From the NCBI GenBank assembly GCA_950022295.1, contig OX465595.1, positions 226,389,770 to 226,453,769 on the forward strand: 64,000 nt of DNA, read 5' to 3'. Every line of letters starts with the position of its first letter. The stretch's first letter is position 1. This DNA comes from Bromus sterilis. Lineage: Eukaryota; Streptophyta; Magnoliopsida; Poales; Poaceae. A program made the translations under genes and the position numbers. The notes beneath the pieces were generated by a model. It was not told the origin of the DNA and ran no database searches. It saw only the letters and a list, made by a program, of their open reading frames with translations. This document shows positions 35,151 through 47,480 of this stretch, piece after piece.

Positions 35151-38100
35151 TCCGGTGGCCCCCGGTGAGTCGACACCCAATCCAAGAGTCGTCCGCACTC
35201 TCGGATCGGACTCTTCCAGCTGGCGTTGGTCGGATTACCGGGTCACCTCACATGGGGCTGGGTCCTAGCTGATCGGGTGGACCAACAAAGAAACTATGTC
35301 TCTGATGGCCCAAGTTGTTTTAAAGGATATCTGCTAGGAGCGACCCGACAGACATATATGCTTGGTTTGCAAATGGTAAATTGGCTTCGGCCACCTCTAG
35401 AAATGTTTGAAGCTAGGTAGGTAAGAAAAGGGAACCCCATAGTATCCCACACGTGGTTAGGCACGCTCGTCAAGAGACACAATACCTAGAACTCGGGTCC
35501 TAGGTGACTCGAATGGAACAAAGCATCGGGACGGGATATCCTGGACCTTCCATCCTTCGTCGAGTGTAGTCAACATTATAATAATTCAAATCATCCACAA
35601 CAATATAATAATGTGGTAGTCCAAATCCAAGGAGTAACAGGATAACGGTTGCAGCATCCTAAGCATGCATACTAAGCAGTGGTTAAGCAAGCAAGGTACA
35701 TGGCTAAACAATGGTTTGCTGGGATGTGGGGGACATGGCTATTTTGGTTTATTTGAGAGGCATAAATATGAGGTGGTAGGATTAAGCAATCGTTCTATCC
35801 TATACCTAGTAAAAGTGAGCTGAAAGTTATAAGCATGATATATGCTCCCCCTTACATGTTGAGAAGATGATGCCGAAGGCGTAGTCAATCGCAAACTCGC
35901 GACGTCTCCGAGAGTACCCGCGGGAGCACACAAGAAGGAAACACTAGAAAGGCAAGCAACGGAGATGCACATATTCCTACGAAGCAATCATGAGCAAGCA
36001 ACAAGAAGAAGGAAACACGAGACAATGCAATACGATATCACATCTATCGTCGAGAGCGGTTACTAACAGGTTAAGTGGAGTATCGGTCACACACGACGAT
36101 ACCGCACATTTAGAATGGTTCAAGTTGTTTCGCTAAAAAACATGATCAAAGGTTATTAACATGGAATCTCACTCAATCATGGCATATCACACAATCATGG
36201 CAAGAGGTGAAGCATAAAGTAAACTATCTATGCTAGTCAATTTAAGTGAGGTAAAATCCTAAACATGGCATATCACTAGGTACCCCACGACAATTAAAGC
36301 ATTTGGTACTGTTCTTCCCTAAACCATATTTTATGTTGGTTAACAACATAAAAAGAGAGCACAATCACAATCTACACGAAATTCTAGTCAAGTTACATAT
36401 AAAGAACACCCCAAATGGAGTTACGGTTAAAAAGATACAAGCAATCTGCCAACATCAGGTAGCACACTTGGGAGCAATGCAACAATAAGCTATTGAATGG
36501 AAACATGCACCAAAATTATTTGGATCAACAGTAGACATGACAAGCATGACATGGCATCAAGGTTTCATGTATATGAGAATCAAGAAATAGTAATTATAAC
36601 CCAAGCAAAAAGCTAAATTAATATTACTAGTCTAGGGACTTAGTGAAAAACAGAGGCATGGCAAACTGTTATAAACATGCTATATAAACAGTAGAAAAAG
36701 TAATAGCAAATCAACAGCAACATGACCATGGACTATATGAACATGGAGCCTACGTGATGGTGATCAGTTCATACATAGCACTTGTGGTCAAAGGACCCAT
36801 GGATGAATAAGTATTAAGCATCCAAGACAGTTATATTATATTCCAGACTTCGTGAAATCTCAGGGTATGTGACAGAAAACATCAGGGTTGCACTTTGGGA
36901 GCTCATTAACTATATGAAAATCAACCATATCACGGAAAATAAAATCATGGCATCAAAGTACACATAACAAGGAGCATTGCATCCCATGGGAGCTATAGCA
37001 TATGACGAATGGATCATTAACTATAAGGCACCAAAGTAGCAACTTTATGCAAACAGCAGCACATGTTATCAGGTACACCACTTTGGAGCAAGATATGAAA
37101 TAGCTATAGTTGGTCAACATGGAAAAAGAGTGCATCTAATTGAATTACACATGATGCTTAACAAGTACATGCAAGAATCACTAGCATAGGCATCATGGAT
37201 GTGATACAAACATCAACAAAACTTCGCTAAAAATAACAATGAACGGCAGTTAACAGCAAGTAGCAGTATTAGTCAAGCATTTGCACCAACTAGATGACTT
37301 CAAATGGATTAACTCACTAAAGCAAAAGGTTAGAGCACATCACAAGCAACACTTTTCCTTTTGGGCGCAAGGTAATACGGGCTACAGATCTACCCAATCA
37401 TCGTGGCAAAACAGTACAAATGTAACAGCCACAGGGACTTAGCCAAAAAATAGACGGAGGGGCACTCGGGCCGGATCTCACCTAATGGGCAAAGGCCCAG
37501 CCGAAGGTGAGCGGAGGTTAGGTGAAGCGCGCCCAGGTCGGAGAGGACTGGCGGGTCGTGGATGGACTGAGGGGGGCGAGGCGGCGCTAGGCTGCGGCCT
37601 AGCTGTCGACGGCGTCGACCGGCTCGGGTCCGACACTGACCGCGACGGCAGCAATTACGCCCTCCGGGGAGGCGGCGCAGGGCGAGGCGGGTGCGGTAAC
37701 GGCAGAGGTGGACCAAGCGAGGCCGGCGGCGACCGCATCCAGGCCGGAGAGGGCTCGGGGCGGAGCGCCGTGGTCGTGGCCGTCCATGGCGATGTGGCGG
37801 AGTTCCTCGAGCGCTCCATGCCATCCGGCGGCGGCGCGGCGGGCATGGCTGCCTGCGGGATGGAGGCGAGGTAAGGGAGAGAAGAAAAGATGGAGGCAGC
37901 GAGGTGAAGCTCACCGGGCGGCGCGGCGGCGGCTACTCGCTGGAGCACAGGCGGCGCGAGGCAGTCGAGACAAGCGGCGGCGCGACTGCGGGCTAGCCAT
38001 GGAACAGATCAGGCCCGGCGGCGGGCTGCGGTGGCTCTCCAGGCCCTGCGGGGCCCAGACGCGGCTAGAGGAGGTTGTGGGGCGACGTGGCGGCTCCCTG

Positions 38101-38736
38101 GTCGTAGATCTGGCGATCCGATGGCCAGATCTGGCTGCGGAGCTAGGGTTTCGGGGAGAGGGTTGTTTGGGGCAGATTTGGATATTTTCAAGGGGGTGGC
38201 TCCCAATTTTTTCTTAGGGAAACCCTAGAAGGGTTAGGAGAGAGTTGTGGTCTATTTGTTGGCTGGCCTGTCTAGCAGGTTTACACAAACGCCCTCAGTC
38301 TCTCTCTTTCTCGCGTCCGGCGAATACGTTTCTGACCGCCGAGACTCCATACGACCTCTGATTCGGATAAAACATCGAACCACGCGCTCTGCGCGGCGAG
38401 CCGGTCACTTCTACCTCACTTCTATACCGTTCTGAGAATATTTTTTGGCGCCCCACAAAATAATCTGTTTATTAAATAAACGGGGTTTTCGTTCGGATGG
38501 CGATGGCTGGTCTTGTGCCGGAAGTTGTGACAGTGCTCGGGTGAAACCCAGTGTCGCAAAAGGTCATGTGCCCAGGTGGACAGGGTCGGTCACGCATGCC
38601 GGTACGAGAAGGAGGGGGAAATATAATTCACCAATTAATAAATTGGCGAAGAAAATACTACAAACAATTCTAGCAATCAACAAAATAAAGAAAAAACAAC
38701 AAAAAATAATTAGGGTGGAATTCCCGGGCTATTACA
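35151..38736 (-). repeat. Solo LTR, right piece
   Basis: Matches LTR bases from about 950 to the end of 24728-28830. It is clearly more diverged than the LTR pair of the complete element, and its TATA box is lost. The GC-rich zone 37460-38160 corresponds to 27640-28230 and is not a gene. It ends in ATTACA, followed by the target duplication CCTAT. Confidence 0.82.
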
Positions 38737-39858
38737 CCTATTGTGCCACGTAGGTCATCAAGAATCCGTCAAGCTTCTGAGTTTACGGACAACTTGTGAA
38801 TGTATTCACGTTCAATGAACCTGACGAACCTACAAACTACAAAGAAGCAATGGAAGGACCCGAGTACGAGAAATTGCTAGAATCCATGAGATCTGAAATA
38901 GACTCCATGTATGCCAACAAAGTATGGAATTTGGTGGATATTCTCGAGGACCGAAAGGCCGTCGAGAATAAACGAATAAATCTTGACTTGTCGCGAAAGG
39001 GTTCCGACAAAATTTAAGGAGTTGACTACGAGGAGACATTCTCTCATGTAGAAATGATAAAGTCTATTCGGATTCTACTAGCAATAACTGCCTATCATGA
39101 TTATGAGATATGGCAGATGGACGTGAAAACTGTGTTCCTTAATGTTAACATTGAGGAAGAGTTGTACATGGTGCAACTGGAAGGTTTCATTGATCCAAAG
39201 AACGCTGGTAAAGTATGCAAGTTCAACGATCCATTTATGGGTTGAAGCAGGCATCTCTGAGCTGGAACCTTTGATTTGATGAGGTGATCAAAGTGTTTGG
39301 ATTTTTCCAAAACGTCGAAGAGTTCTGCGTTTATAATAAACTAAGTGGGAGCTCTATAGCATTCCTTGTGTTATATGTAGATGACATATTGCTGACAGGG
39401 AACGATACAAAATTATTAGAAGAAGTGAAGGAATACTTGAATGGACAATTTTCCATGAAGGACATAGGTGAAGCTGCGTACATACTAGGCATTAAGATCT
39501 ATAGAGATAGACCAAATCGCCTACTGGCTTTGAGTCAAAGAACTTATATTGAGAAAATTTTGAAGAAGTTCAAAAATGAACTCAAAGAGAGGTCTCTTGC
39601 CTGTTATAAGAGGAATTAAGTTAAGTGTGACTCAATGTCCAACAATAGCACAAGAAACGGAGGAGATGTCCTCAAAGCCCTATGCCATAGCCATAGGTTC
39701 TATAATGTATGTTATGTTGTGTACTCGTCCGGATTTGGCTCTGGTAATTAGTATGACTAATCGTTACCGGAGTAATCCAGGAACGATTCATTGGACCGCA
39801 GTAAAGAACATCTTGAAATACTTACGAAGGACAAAGGATCTCTTTCTCGCCTATGGAG
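38737..39858 (+). pseudogene. Copia reverse transcriptase fragment, Angela/BARE type (right half)
   Basis: Plus-strand remnant of a Copia pol gene. It opens with R-R-S-S-R-I-R, the conserved stretch before the RT domain, then E-A-M-E-G-P. W-Q-M-D-V-K-T carries the first catalytic Asp and Y-V-D-D-I-L-L (about 39374-39394) the second motif; the I-L-G-I-K-I-Y region and the start of the RNase H linker follow. At least three frame breaks (near 38795, 39017 and 39240) and a stop near 39617 disable it. The reading ends at 39858, inside L-K-Y-L-R-R-T-K-D-L, where an Athila LTR begins. RNase H and the 3' LTR are absent. The upstream half is at 21845-22070. Confidence 0.88.
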
Positions 39859-41258
39859 TGATAACCCACAACTGCAGGGGATCGAGATAGTCTTCGCGGG
39901 TAAGATAACCCAATTTATAGATTCGACTCAAGGGGAGCCAAAGAATATCGACAAGCTTTAACAGTGGAGTTGTTAATTCCACCGCACCTGAGATACACTT
40001 ACTTGCAACAAGATATTAATAGTAACTGTGATATGGAAGTGATGATAGCAACGGAAATAGTGGTGGTGAAACAGTAATAGTAAAACAACAAAGGTAAACA
40101 ACTAGTAACCAGCAGAATTAAAAACACTGTAGGCTAGGGAGATGGATGGTTGGGCGCTGCATGGATAAGTCACATCATGTATTTAAATTGGGGCAAGGTA
40201 CACAGAAAAGCAATAATCATCTAGGCATAAATCAAACATCAGGCATGTACCCCATAGGTAGTTGTACGTGCTTGCAATAAGAACTTGCACAACATCTTTT
40301 GTCCTACCATCCCGCTACGAATGGGGCCAAAAGGAACTTCTGGAGATTAAGGTTCTCCTGTCAAAGAGCACCGGAACAAAGCATTAACAATCAATGGATA
40401 CATGGAATCCTCAAATTATAGTCCATCCCCTTTGGTGTCCCAAGATGTCACCTTTGGGATCGCCGGTTCCGGACTATAACAGGTGCATATAACTCATAGA
40501 TAGGATCAAGAACACAAATATATTCATGCAAACACATAGGGTTCATATCTGAAATCATGGCACTCGGGCCCAAAGTGAGAGGCATTAAGAGCAACAAGTT
40601 GAAGCAAAGATGATAAACAACAACCTAGATGATAGGCAACATGCCCCCAAGAATCTGATAAATTATTACATGATCTAATCATCCAATCCCTACCATCCCC
40701 TTTGCCTACAGCAGGGAATTACTCACACATGGATGAAGAAGTCATGGAGGGAGGATGGAGTGGTGATGATGATGACGATGGCGATGATCTCCCCTCACCG
40801 GAGGCCAAAACAGACTCCGGATTAGCCCTCCCGAAGAAGAACAGAGGGTGGCGGCGGCTCCGCGACGCGAATTGGGAAAATGACTTCTGTTTCGGGATTT
40901 CTCCGTCACGGGAATAAATAGGGGCCTCGGTAGGGCACTAGAGGAGGGGGGAGGCTCCCAGGCGGCCAGAGGGCGCGGCCCCACCCCTGGCCGCGCCAGG
41001 GGGGCGCCTGGGGCCCCCTTGGCTGCCCTCTAGCTCCACTTCTGGCTTCGGGATCCTTCGGGTGCGTGGATTTTCTGATATTTTTCTTGGAATTTTCTGA
41101 GACGTCCAAAAATCCATTTTCCTGCGCATAATAAAACCATACAGGCATCTCTGGTGAAAACAACGTTAGTCCGGGTTAGTTTCATCCAAATCATGCAAAA
41201 ATGAGGGCAAAACAATAGCAAAAGTGTTTGGAAAAGTAGATACGTTTGGGACGTTTCA
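39859..41258 (-). repeat. Athila-like 3' LTR, 1400 bp (minus strand)
   Basis: Plus-strand ends TGATAACCCACA and GGGACGTTTCA. Inverted homologue of 20447-21844. It inserted into the Copia RT at 39858. Confidence 0.82.
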
Positions 41259-41277
41259 ACTCCCCCAAGCTTAGCAT

Positions 41278-41297
41278 ATTGCTTGTCCTCAAGCAAT
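41278..41297 (-). promoter_or_regulatory. AGGA-loop hairpin, Athila-like
   Basis: On the element's strand ATTGCTTG-AGGA-CAAGCAAT, a perfect 8-bp stem whose 3' foot is 19 bases from the LTR boundary. The stem sequence is unlike the chromovirus stems, yet loop and spacing are the same. Confidence 0.76.
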
Positions 41298-43097
41298 TCA
41301 GTACAACAAACTGAACGCGACAAAGTAAACTTTGACGAACTCTTTTGCTTCAATAGATGTATATAAGCATGCATTATGAAAAGAATTTAGCAAGTATCAA
41401 AATAATGCTATGAGGACAATGCACGAAGCAATCCTTCTTTCAAGTGATCAATCACAAACAACTAAAAGTAAATAATATGCTACCGAAAATCAAGACAGGA
41501 TTACAATGCACAAAGCTTGAACATACTAGTGTGCTATTTCGCTAGCCTCCATGAGTGAAGCAAAACATAAATGCAGAAACTCTTTTGGAGTTTTAAAGGA
41601 GACTAGAACTAAGAGCTTCAGAATAAATAATTTCACAATCATGCAGAAGACAATGTAATACTTTGGGACAATGCACATTACACTCAGAATGTTGATTATG
41701 CTCTCCTAGTTGGTTCTTTGAAGAAAGAAGGTGGAGACACTCGAAACGTGGAGTTTGATGGAAAGGTTGAAAACCCGTGGTTGGAAGCAAAGACTAAACA
41801 TGTACCAGAGCTCTTGGTTTTGAAAACAGAGATAAAAAGTGTTTTGGGAGGTGCATGCTTCGTCAAAAAATGCTAGTAGACAACTCAATCCCTCTTACGC
41901 TAGACATGTTTCGAGGAACGGCTTCCAAGATGGAGACGATCACATCCCCTTAATCTCCTTTGCTTATCACTGCCAAAGTTTTCTGATTTCTCATAGACAA
42001 AGCGTGAAGGAGGGTTTGTTGGTTCTGATTATCTTTTGTGAGCTGGGCGCACTCATGCCAGTCCCTCCTTGTATTACGGGTTTGCAGATTAGGCATGCAA
42101 TCCCGGAATAAAACATGTCTAACATAAGACGGTCATGAATTACCTACTATTTCCTCATGAGCTAAAACAGAGGCACGACACAGGAGTGCTTTTGAATAAT
42201 TTCGAGATGGTACAAGAAAGTCTTCGTTAGGATGGCCGGTAAATACCACATAGGAAGGTATGGTGGACTCATATGGAAAAAACTGGTTTCAAGGATTTTG
42301 GATGCACAAGCAGAAATCCGCTTAGTGCGAGCGAAGGCTAGCAAAATACTGGGAAGCGACCAACTAGAGAGCAATAACAGCCACAATCATGCAGAGCGAC
42401 AAAGTAACATTGAATTGAGCATGAAAATGATACAACTATTCTGAATTTCACAGATCATCAAGGCATAGTAGACTTTTCAGTCATAAACATGTGTAAGCAT
42501 GTGCCAAGTCAATCCAAAAAATCTCCAAAGGGAAATACCACTTTAGTATGCCAAACCATGAACAATGCAATGCATGTAAATCATTTCAACAACACATTAT
42601 GTACTCTAGCTATTTGAGATTAGCCACAAGGAAAGCATGAACCACTAGGAAAGCATTGTAAACATAGCACTATGTCTCTACAAGCTGGTCTCTAGATCAT
42701 AAGTACAAGAATACGTACAAAAGTAGAAACAAGAAGAGTTCATACCAGTTTTACTTGTTGCTTCCCTTCCGTCAATCTTCGTCATTACTGCCTTGTCACT
42801 TGCACGGTTGAACGTAGGAAAATATAATCAAATGCAAATGCCATCACGGACTCGAGGTGAACTCTGCAACAAAGAAAACTAAAGAGAGAAAAGAAAATAT
42901 TTTTGGATTTTTCAAAGATTTAACAAAAGAAAAGATAAAAGAGAAATATTTTTGTTGTTTTTGAAAAATAAAAGAACAAAGAAGAATGGGAAAAACTCCG
43001 AAAAGATCAAAGCGAATAAAAAACAGATACTACAATGGAAAGGTGAGAAGGGCACGTACTCCCCCAAGCTTAGGCCTTTGGCCTAAGTTGGCAAAAA
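41298..43097 (-). other. Non-coding 3' internal region of Athila-like element
   Basis: AT-rich region between polypurine tract and the additional ORF. 41298-42240 and 42660-42701 match, inverted, 19253-20400. The part around 42420-42650 has no counterpart there. I see no gene. Confidence 0.6.
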
Positions 43098-44377
43098 CTA
43101 CTTCCCCCAGGAGCCTCCTGCTCCGGGGTAATGGTGAGCCCAGGAGTCGTATGAGCCCTCCGGTGTGTACACCGAAGTCCTCGGGTCCTCCCATGAGGAA
43201 GGCCCTGCGCTCCAAGCGGAAGAAGATCCCTCGCCATGCTCAGTTAAGGTCTCTCCCTGGAAAGGTGGGAACTCACCATGCTCCTCCTCATCGGGCACAA
43301 CCCCCTCCATGGGGTTATGCGGCTGGTAATGAGCCATGAACTCATCGAACTGAATCTCATTGAAGGACCATCCGTTCCTGCGAGTGCTATCAAACAAAAG
43401 TGGTGCAGGTAGACAGATCTCACGATTAATGGTCCCTTCAAACCTCAAAATATAATGAAGGTTACCAAACTGGGAAGTCATGGTAACAAACTTGTGCCTC
43501 TTCATAGCCGCAAGATCGAGACTCGCGTATGAAAAGGGAAAATCATCAGGATGCGGGGTGCACTCAAGAGACTCAAGGATAAGTGTGGCGTAAACGCCAC
43601 CATATAAATCTCCTTTGTTACTGTTCGTAACAAGGCGTCGAGAAATCAAGGCACCCACATTATACTCATTCTTATCAGAGAGGGCGTTTGCATGGCGAAA
43701 TCTGGTGCAGAACCATTGCTCGTGTTGTCACGAGCTAACACCCCTCTAGCAACAAAATACGCAAAATACCTGAGGTGTGGAAACTGAATGCTGGAAATCT
43801 TCGTACGCCGAATGTCGGTCTCCTCCTGGCAGCAAAGGGAGTTGAAGAGGGTCCTCAACACGGAAGGTTGCATGGTCATGTTCGTTGTCTGACCAACGTT
43901 CGGCACACCTATTATATCACAAAACTGTGCTAGAGACATGTTTATGAGATCATTATAAAGTTTAAACTCAATGGTTCCAGCATCATGGTTATAACCAAAA
44001 CTGTTAACAAAGTAGGAGGTAAGCTTTTTGTATTGTACCACACGGCATAAAGCTAGCCCTGTCAAACCTGCATTGGCACAAAGGCCATAAAATTCCTCCT
44101 TAATTCCTGCAGCTGTAAGAAAATCATCGCATGGATACATCATTGCACATGCTGGATTTGTGTCTTCCAACAACTCAAGGGGCACATGATCTTCATTGTA
44201 GCTCACCCTAACTGTTGTGGGTGAATTTGCAGCTCTAGTGACTCGATCGGAGCGCTCGGGCTTCTTCTTCCCAAGCCACCCCTTTGCTTTTCCAAAGAAA
44301 CTCATTTCTAAATTTTTTGACAATTCACAAAAACAAGGATTTAAACAAAGTGAGTTGAGGCAAACTACTCTACTCAC
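43098..44377 (-). pseudogene. Athila-type additional (env-position) ORF, frameshifted
   Basis: Open reading on the minus strand in two pieces: 44377-43646 (243 codons) and 43658-43098 (186 codons). They join by a frame change near 43700-43725, seen where the sense of the first piece breaks off and the second frame becomes coherent upstream of its first ATG. The N-terminal part is basic (G-K-K-K-P-E-R), followed by a domain containing L-C-A-N-A-G-L-T-G-L-A-L; the C-terminus is Pro/Gly/Ser-rich. Position between pol and 3' LTR, size and the domain style fit the extra ORF of plant Athila elements, whose function is not settled. I see no signal peptide or membrane segment, so an envelope role is not supported here. 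Confidence 0.65.
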
Positions 44378-45169
44378 TTACCTAAGGCATAAAGTTGCAT
44401 CAAAACATGGAAAATAAATTTCTACACAAGCATGCAAGCTCATATGAACATCACCAAGAGTTACTAAATACTCACAAATGAGGCCACCAATCAAAAATCT
44501 AATTGGAGGGGTGAAGGAGTTACATACTAGGGAGTATTTTCTCAAAATCTCAGCTCGAACGGTGGGCTGTAGAGAGAGATCGATCGCCTCCAAGAACATC
44601 AAGAACGCAAGAACTGGAGCAGAACTCGTGTTTTTGGAGAGAGAGAGGAAGGAGGAGGAAGAAGACATACCTGGAGGTGGGGCCTGTGGGCCCCAGGCGC
44701 CCTGTGGGCGCGGCCAGGGGCCAGGCCGCGCCAGCTGGCTGCATGGGCCACTGGTGACCCCCCTGGTCAGCCCCAGGTGCCTCTGGGTCAATCCCGACAT
44801 GGAAATTTTTAATGTAATTTTTCTGGAATTTTTCTGACAACTTCACTGTTGAAAAAATTTCGAAGTTCAAAAAGCTCCGAAACTTTCTGAATACTTGAAG
44901 AAGTGATTAGAGTTGTGAAGTTTCAAAAACATATAAACTTGGTACAGCAAGGAGAATAAAAGCTAAAAGAAATGCAAACATAACAACCCCTACTTTTTAC
45001 TCATATAAAACTCATTTAATAGCAAGGTTGATCATGTCCTACTACCAAACTAGCAATACATAGAGAAAAAATTTCACTTACTATGAAGCATTCATGGTAC
45101 CTTTACTTTAATGGATATTGTCCCCACCATAATGGTTTTGTATTTGTGGTGCACATGTAGAGGAAAATC
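44378..45169 (-). other. Gap where pol should be, no gene
   Basis: About 800 bases between the additional ORF and the protease remnant. It holds a GC-rich stretch (44680-44770) resembling the GC block of the Athila LTRs, and otherwise AT-rich sequence. No RT, RNase H or integrase motifs are found in any frame. Confidence 0.6.
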
Positions 45170-46560
45170 TCAATCACCAATCTTCACGGTCTCGATATTC
45201 TCTATAGAGTTTAGGCCATGCCTCTTGTCAGTCTTCTTAGGAAAATACACCGTGTGTTCTTTATCATTCACATTGAAAGTAACCTTTCCTTTATAGCAAT
45301 CAATAATAGCACCTGCGGTGTTAAGAAAAGTTCTACCAAGAATAATAGACATGCTCCCATCCTCGGGCATGTCAAGCACAACAAAATCAGTAAGGATTAA
45401 GCAATTAGCAACTTCAACGGGAACATCCACACAAATACCTATGGGAACAAATGTTGACTTGTCAGCCATCTGAAGAGAGATATTTGTAGGGAGTAGTTTT
45501 TCTAAACATAATCTCTTGTAAAGAGAAAAGGGCATAACACTCACTCTTGCTCCAAGATCACATAAAGTAGTTCTGACATAATTATTCTTTATGGAGCAAG
45601 GAATGGTGGGTATACTTGGATCACCAAGCTTCTCAGGAATCTTGACACTAAAAGAGTAGTTAGCAAGCATAGTAGATATTGCATCATTAGGAACTTTTCT
45701 TTTATTAGTAACAATATCTTACATATATTTCGAATAAGGAGGTAACTTAATAGCATCAGTCAAAGGAACTTGAAGAAAAAGAGGTTTCATCCACTCACAA
45801 AACTTATTGTAATGCTCTTCTTCTTTAGGTTTGAGAGACTTACTTGGAAAGGGCATGGGTTTCTGTACCCATGGTTCTTGTTCCTTCCCATGTCTTCTTG
45901 CGATGAAGTCTTCTCTAGTGTATTTCTTGCGTTTATCGGGTGCTTCTTCTTCTCGAACTTCGGGTGGATCACTCTTTTCAATATCCTTTTCAGGCTCGGC
46001 ACCGTCTTCAGTCTTAGCATTGGAGGTAGATATACTATTTGGATCATTGGAATTGTCAGCTTTTTTGTGCTTCTTCTTCTTCTTCGGAGAGCTAACAATT
46101 TCTTCCTCCTGTATTTGAGAATCTTGCTCGATTCTCTTCGGATGTCCCTTCGGATAGAGAGGATCTTGAGTGCTAGTTCCTCCTCGGGTTTTAATCCCGA
46201 AGGCATGTATATCCAGTTTTGGCATTATTAGCAAGAAAATATTTTTGCACATTAGAAATTTGATCAAGATGAGTTTGAACCATATGAAAATGCTTCACAA
46301 GACATTTAACATCATTAACTATTCTACCTAGAACATCAAGCAAGCTTTTGATAGCAAGAGAATTATCATGCAACTAGCTTTGTATCCTCTCATTAAAGTG
46401 ATTTTGCTTCATAATAAAATTAAAAATTATCAAGATCATCTAAACATTGATCAGGAGGCTTACCATGAGGAATGTCACTTGCATTGAAATCCCAAAGAGA
46501 GTGTACCTCTACCATAGGAGGGTGAGTGCTAGGCTCACACAGCTTCTCAATAGGGGGTAG
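45170..46560 (-). pseudogene. Gag and retropepsin remnant of Athila-like element
   Basis: Minus-strand coding remnant. About 46560-46380 reads a gag-like segment with V-E-V-H-S-L-W-D. 46373-46191 reads L-D-V-L-G-R-I-V-N-D-V-K, and 46267-45719 a Lys/Glu-rich linker. 45670-45170 is a retropepsin fold with C-D-L-G-A as catalytic triplet, V-S-V-M-P-F-S-L-Y and I-L-G-R-T-F-L. The pieces are in different frames with stops between them, so no polyprotein can be made. D-L-G is usual for plant Athila-type proteases. The gag N-terminus continues beyond the insertion at 46571-48723. Confidence 0.75.
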
Positions 46561-46570
46561 ATTCTTCATG

Positions 46571-46597
46571 TGACGAGGGGGTGACCCCACGACTCCT
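46571..46597. repeat. Left terminal inverted repeat
   Basis: 27 bases matching the reverse complement of 48697-48723 at 26 positions. The flanking Athila gag sequence stops here. Confidence 0.75.
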
Positions 46598-46959
46598 CTA
46601 TGTGAGGGTACCTAGTGATTGTAAGGTACGTGATTTGTAGACATCGCACTTTTGTCGAGTGGAAAATGTAGCTGCATATACTGTTTAAGCGTGTCTTTTT
46701 GTGAGTAGGCCCTCCAGCAGGAAACTCCTGCCGGGTAACAGGGACGCGATGCCAGACTTGTTGAACCCGGAGACAAGAGCGGTCTTTTGGTACCCAGCCT
46801 CACTATTTTGACGTACGCGAATAAACAACATATAAAACTGAGCATGATCCAAAGAATGATTTTGTAGCCTTCAGATGTTTCTGCACGACTGCGTAGTCGT
46901 CTTTGGCGACGGATCGAGAATGTATAAAGGTTTTGGAGTCATAGCATAAGAGTGTAAAG

Positions 46960-47480
46960 AAAACTTAGTTGTAGGATCGACGTGACGGAGGATGTCGAAT
47001 ATGAGCAGTCGAGTAGTCGACGATGAGCAGTCGACGAGGCGAGAACTGAGTCGATGTGACGGCGACTGCGACGTTCATCCCCCGAGTCCGCGAGCCCCCG
47101 AGTGTTGAGGTGGCGGAGTTGGGCAGTGAAGTCATCGTGATGAAGTTGTTCGGCGAGCGACGAGAGGACTCGACGCGGTGCTTCCTGCGCGATGGAGCTC
47201 GGTGCGGGAGAGCCCATACGAAGGAGCTCGGCGCAGGATGATTTGTGTGCTTGGAGTCGACGGTGCGGCGAGTGACCGAGAAGGACTCGACGCGTCGGGC
47301 GGAGTCGACGTGACGAAGTTTCGCAGCGTGTATCTGCACTGGAGCCGATGAAGTTTATGTCGTTGTTGATGCCGAAAAAGTGCCAGCCTCCGAGCATCAA
47401 GTGCGCGTCGTGATTCTCCCGTGGTTGATGTATAGGACTGAGTCGATGTGGCGGACGGAGTCGATGCCTCGCCCGTAGAC
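46960..47480. repeat. Degenerate GTCGACG/GAGTCGA repeat zone
   Basis: Short units of the type GAGTCGA(C/T)GTGACG and AGTCGACGA recur irregularly, mostly in one orientation. The zone is open in several frames on the minus strand, giving Ser/Arg/Thr-rich low-complexity peptides that I do not regard as genes. Confidence 0.5.

Larger units (their letters stand above)
22071..38736 (-). mobile_element. Solo LTR of long-LTR family, disrupted by nested insertions
   Basis: Left piece 22071-22818 begins TGTAAGGCCC; right piece 35151-38736 ends GGCTATTACA. Aligned with the complete LTR at 24728-28830 they cover LTR bases 1 to about 788 and about 950 to the end, so together they make one LTR with roughly 165 bases lost. 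Both outer ends are flanked by CCTAT (22066-22070 and 38737-38741), a 5-bp target duplication. The 12.3 kb between the pieces is later insertions. Orientation is inferred from the complete element, whose primer site reads on the minus strand. Confidence 0.82.

Noticed and set aside
43646..44377. Possible envelope glycoprotein in the Athila element
   Set aside because: The position fits, but no signal peptide or transmembrane segment can be seen, so only additional ORF is claimed.
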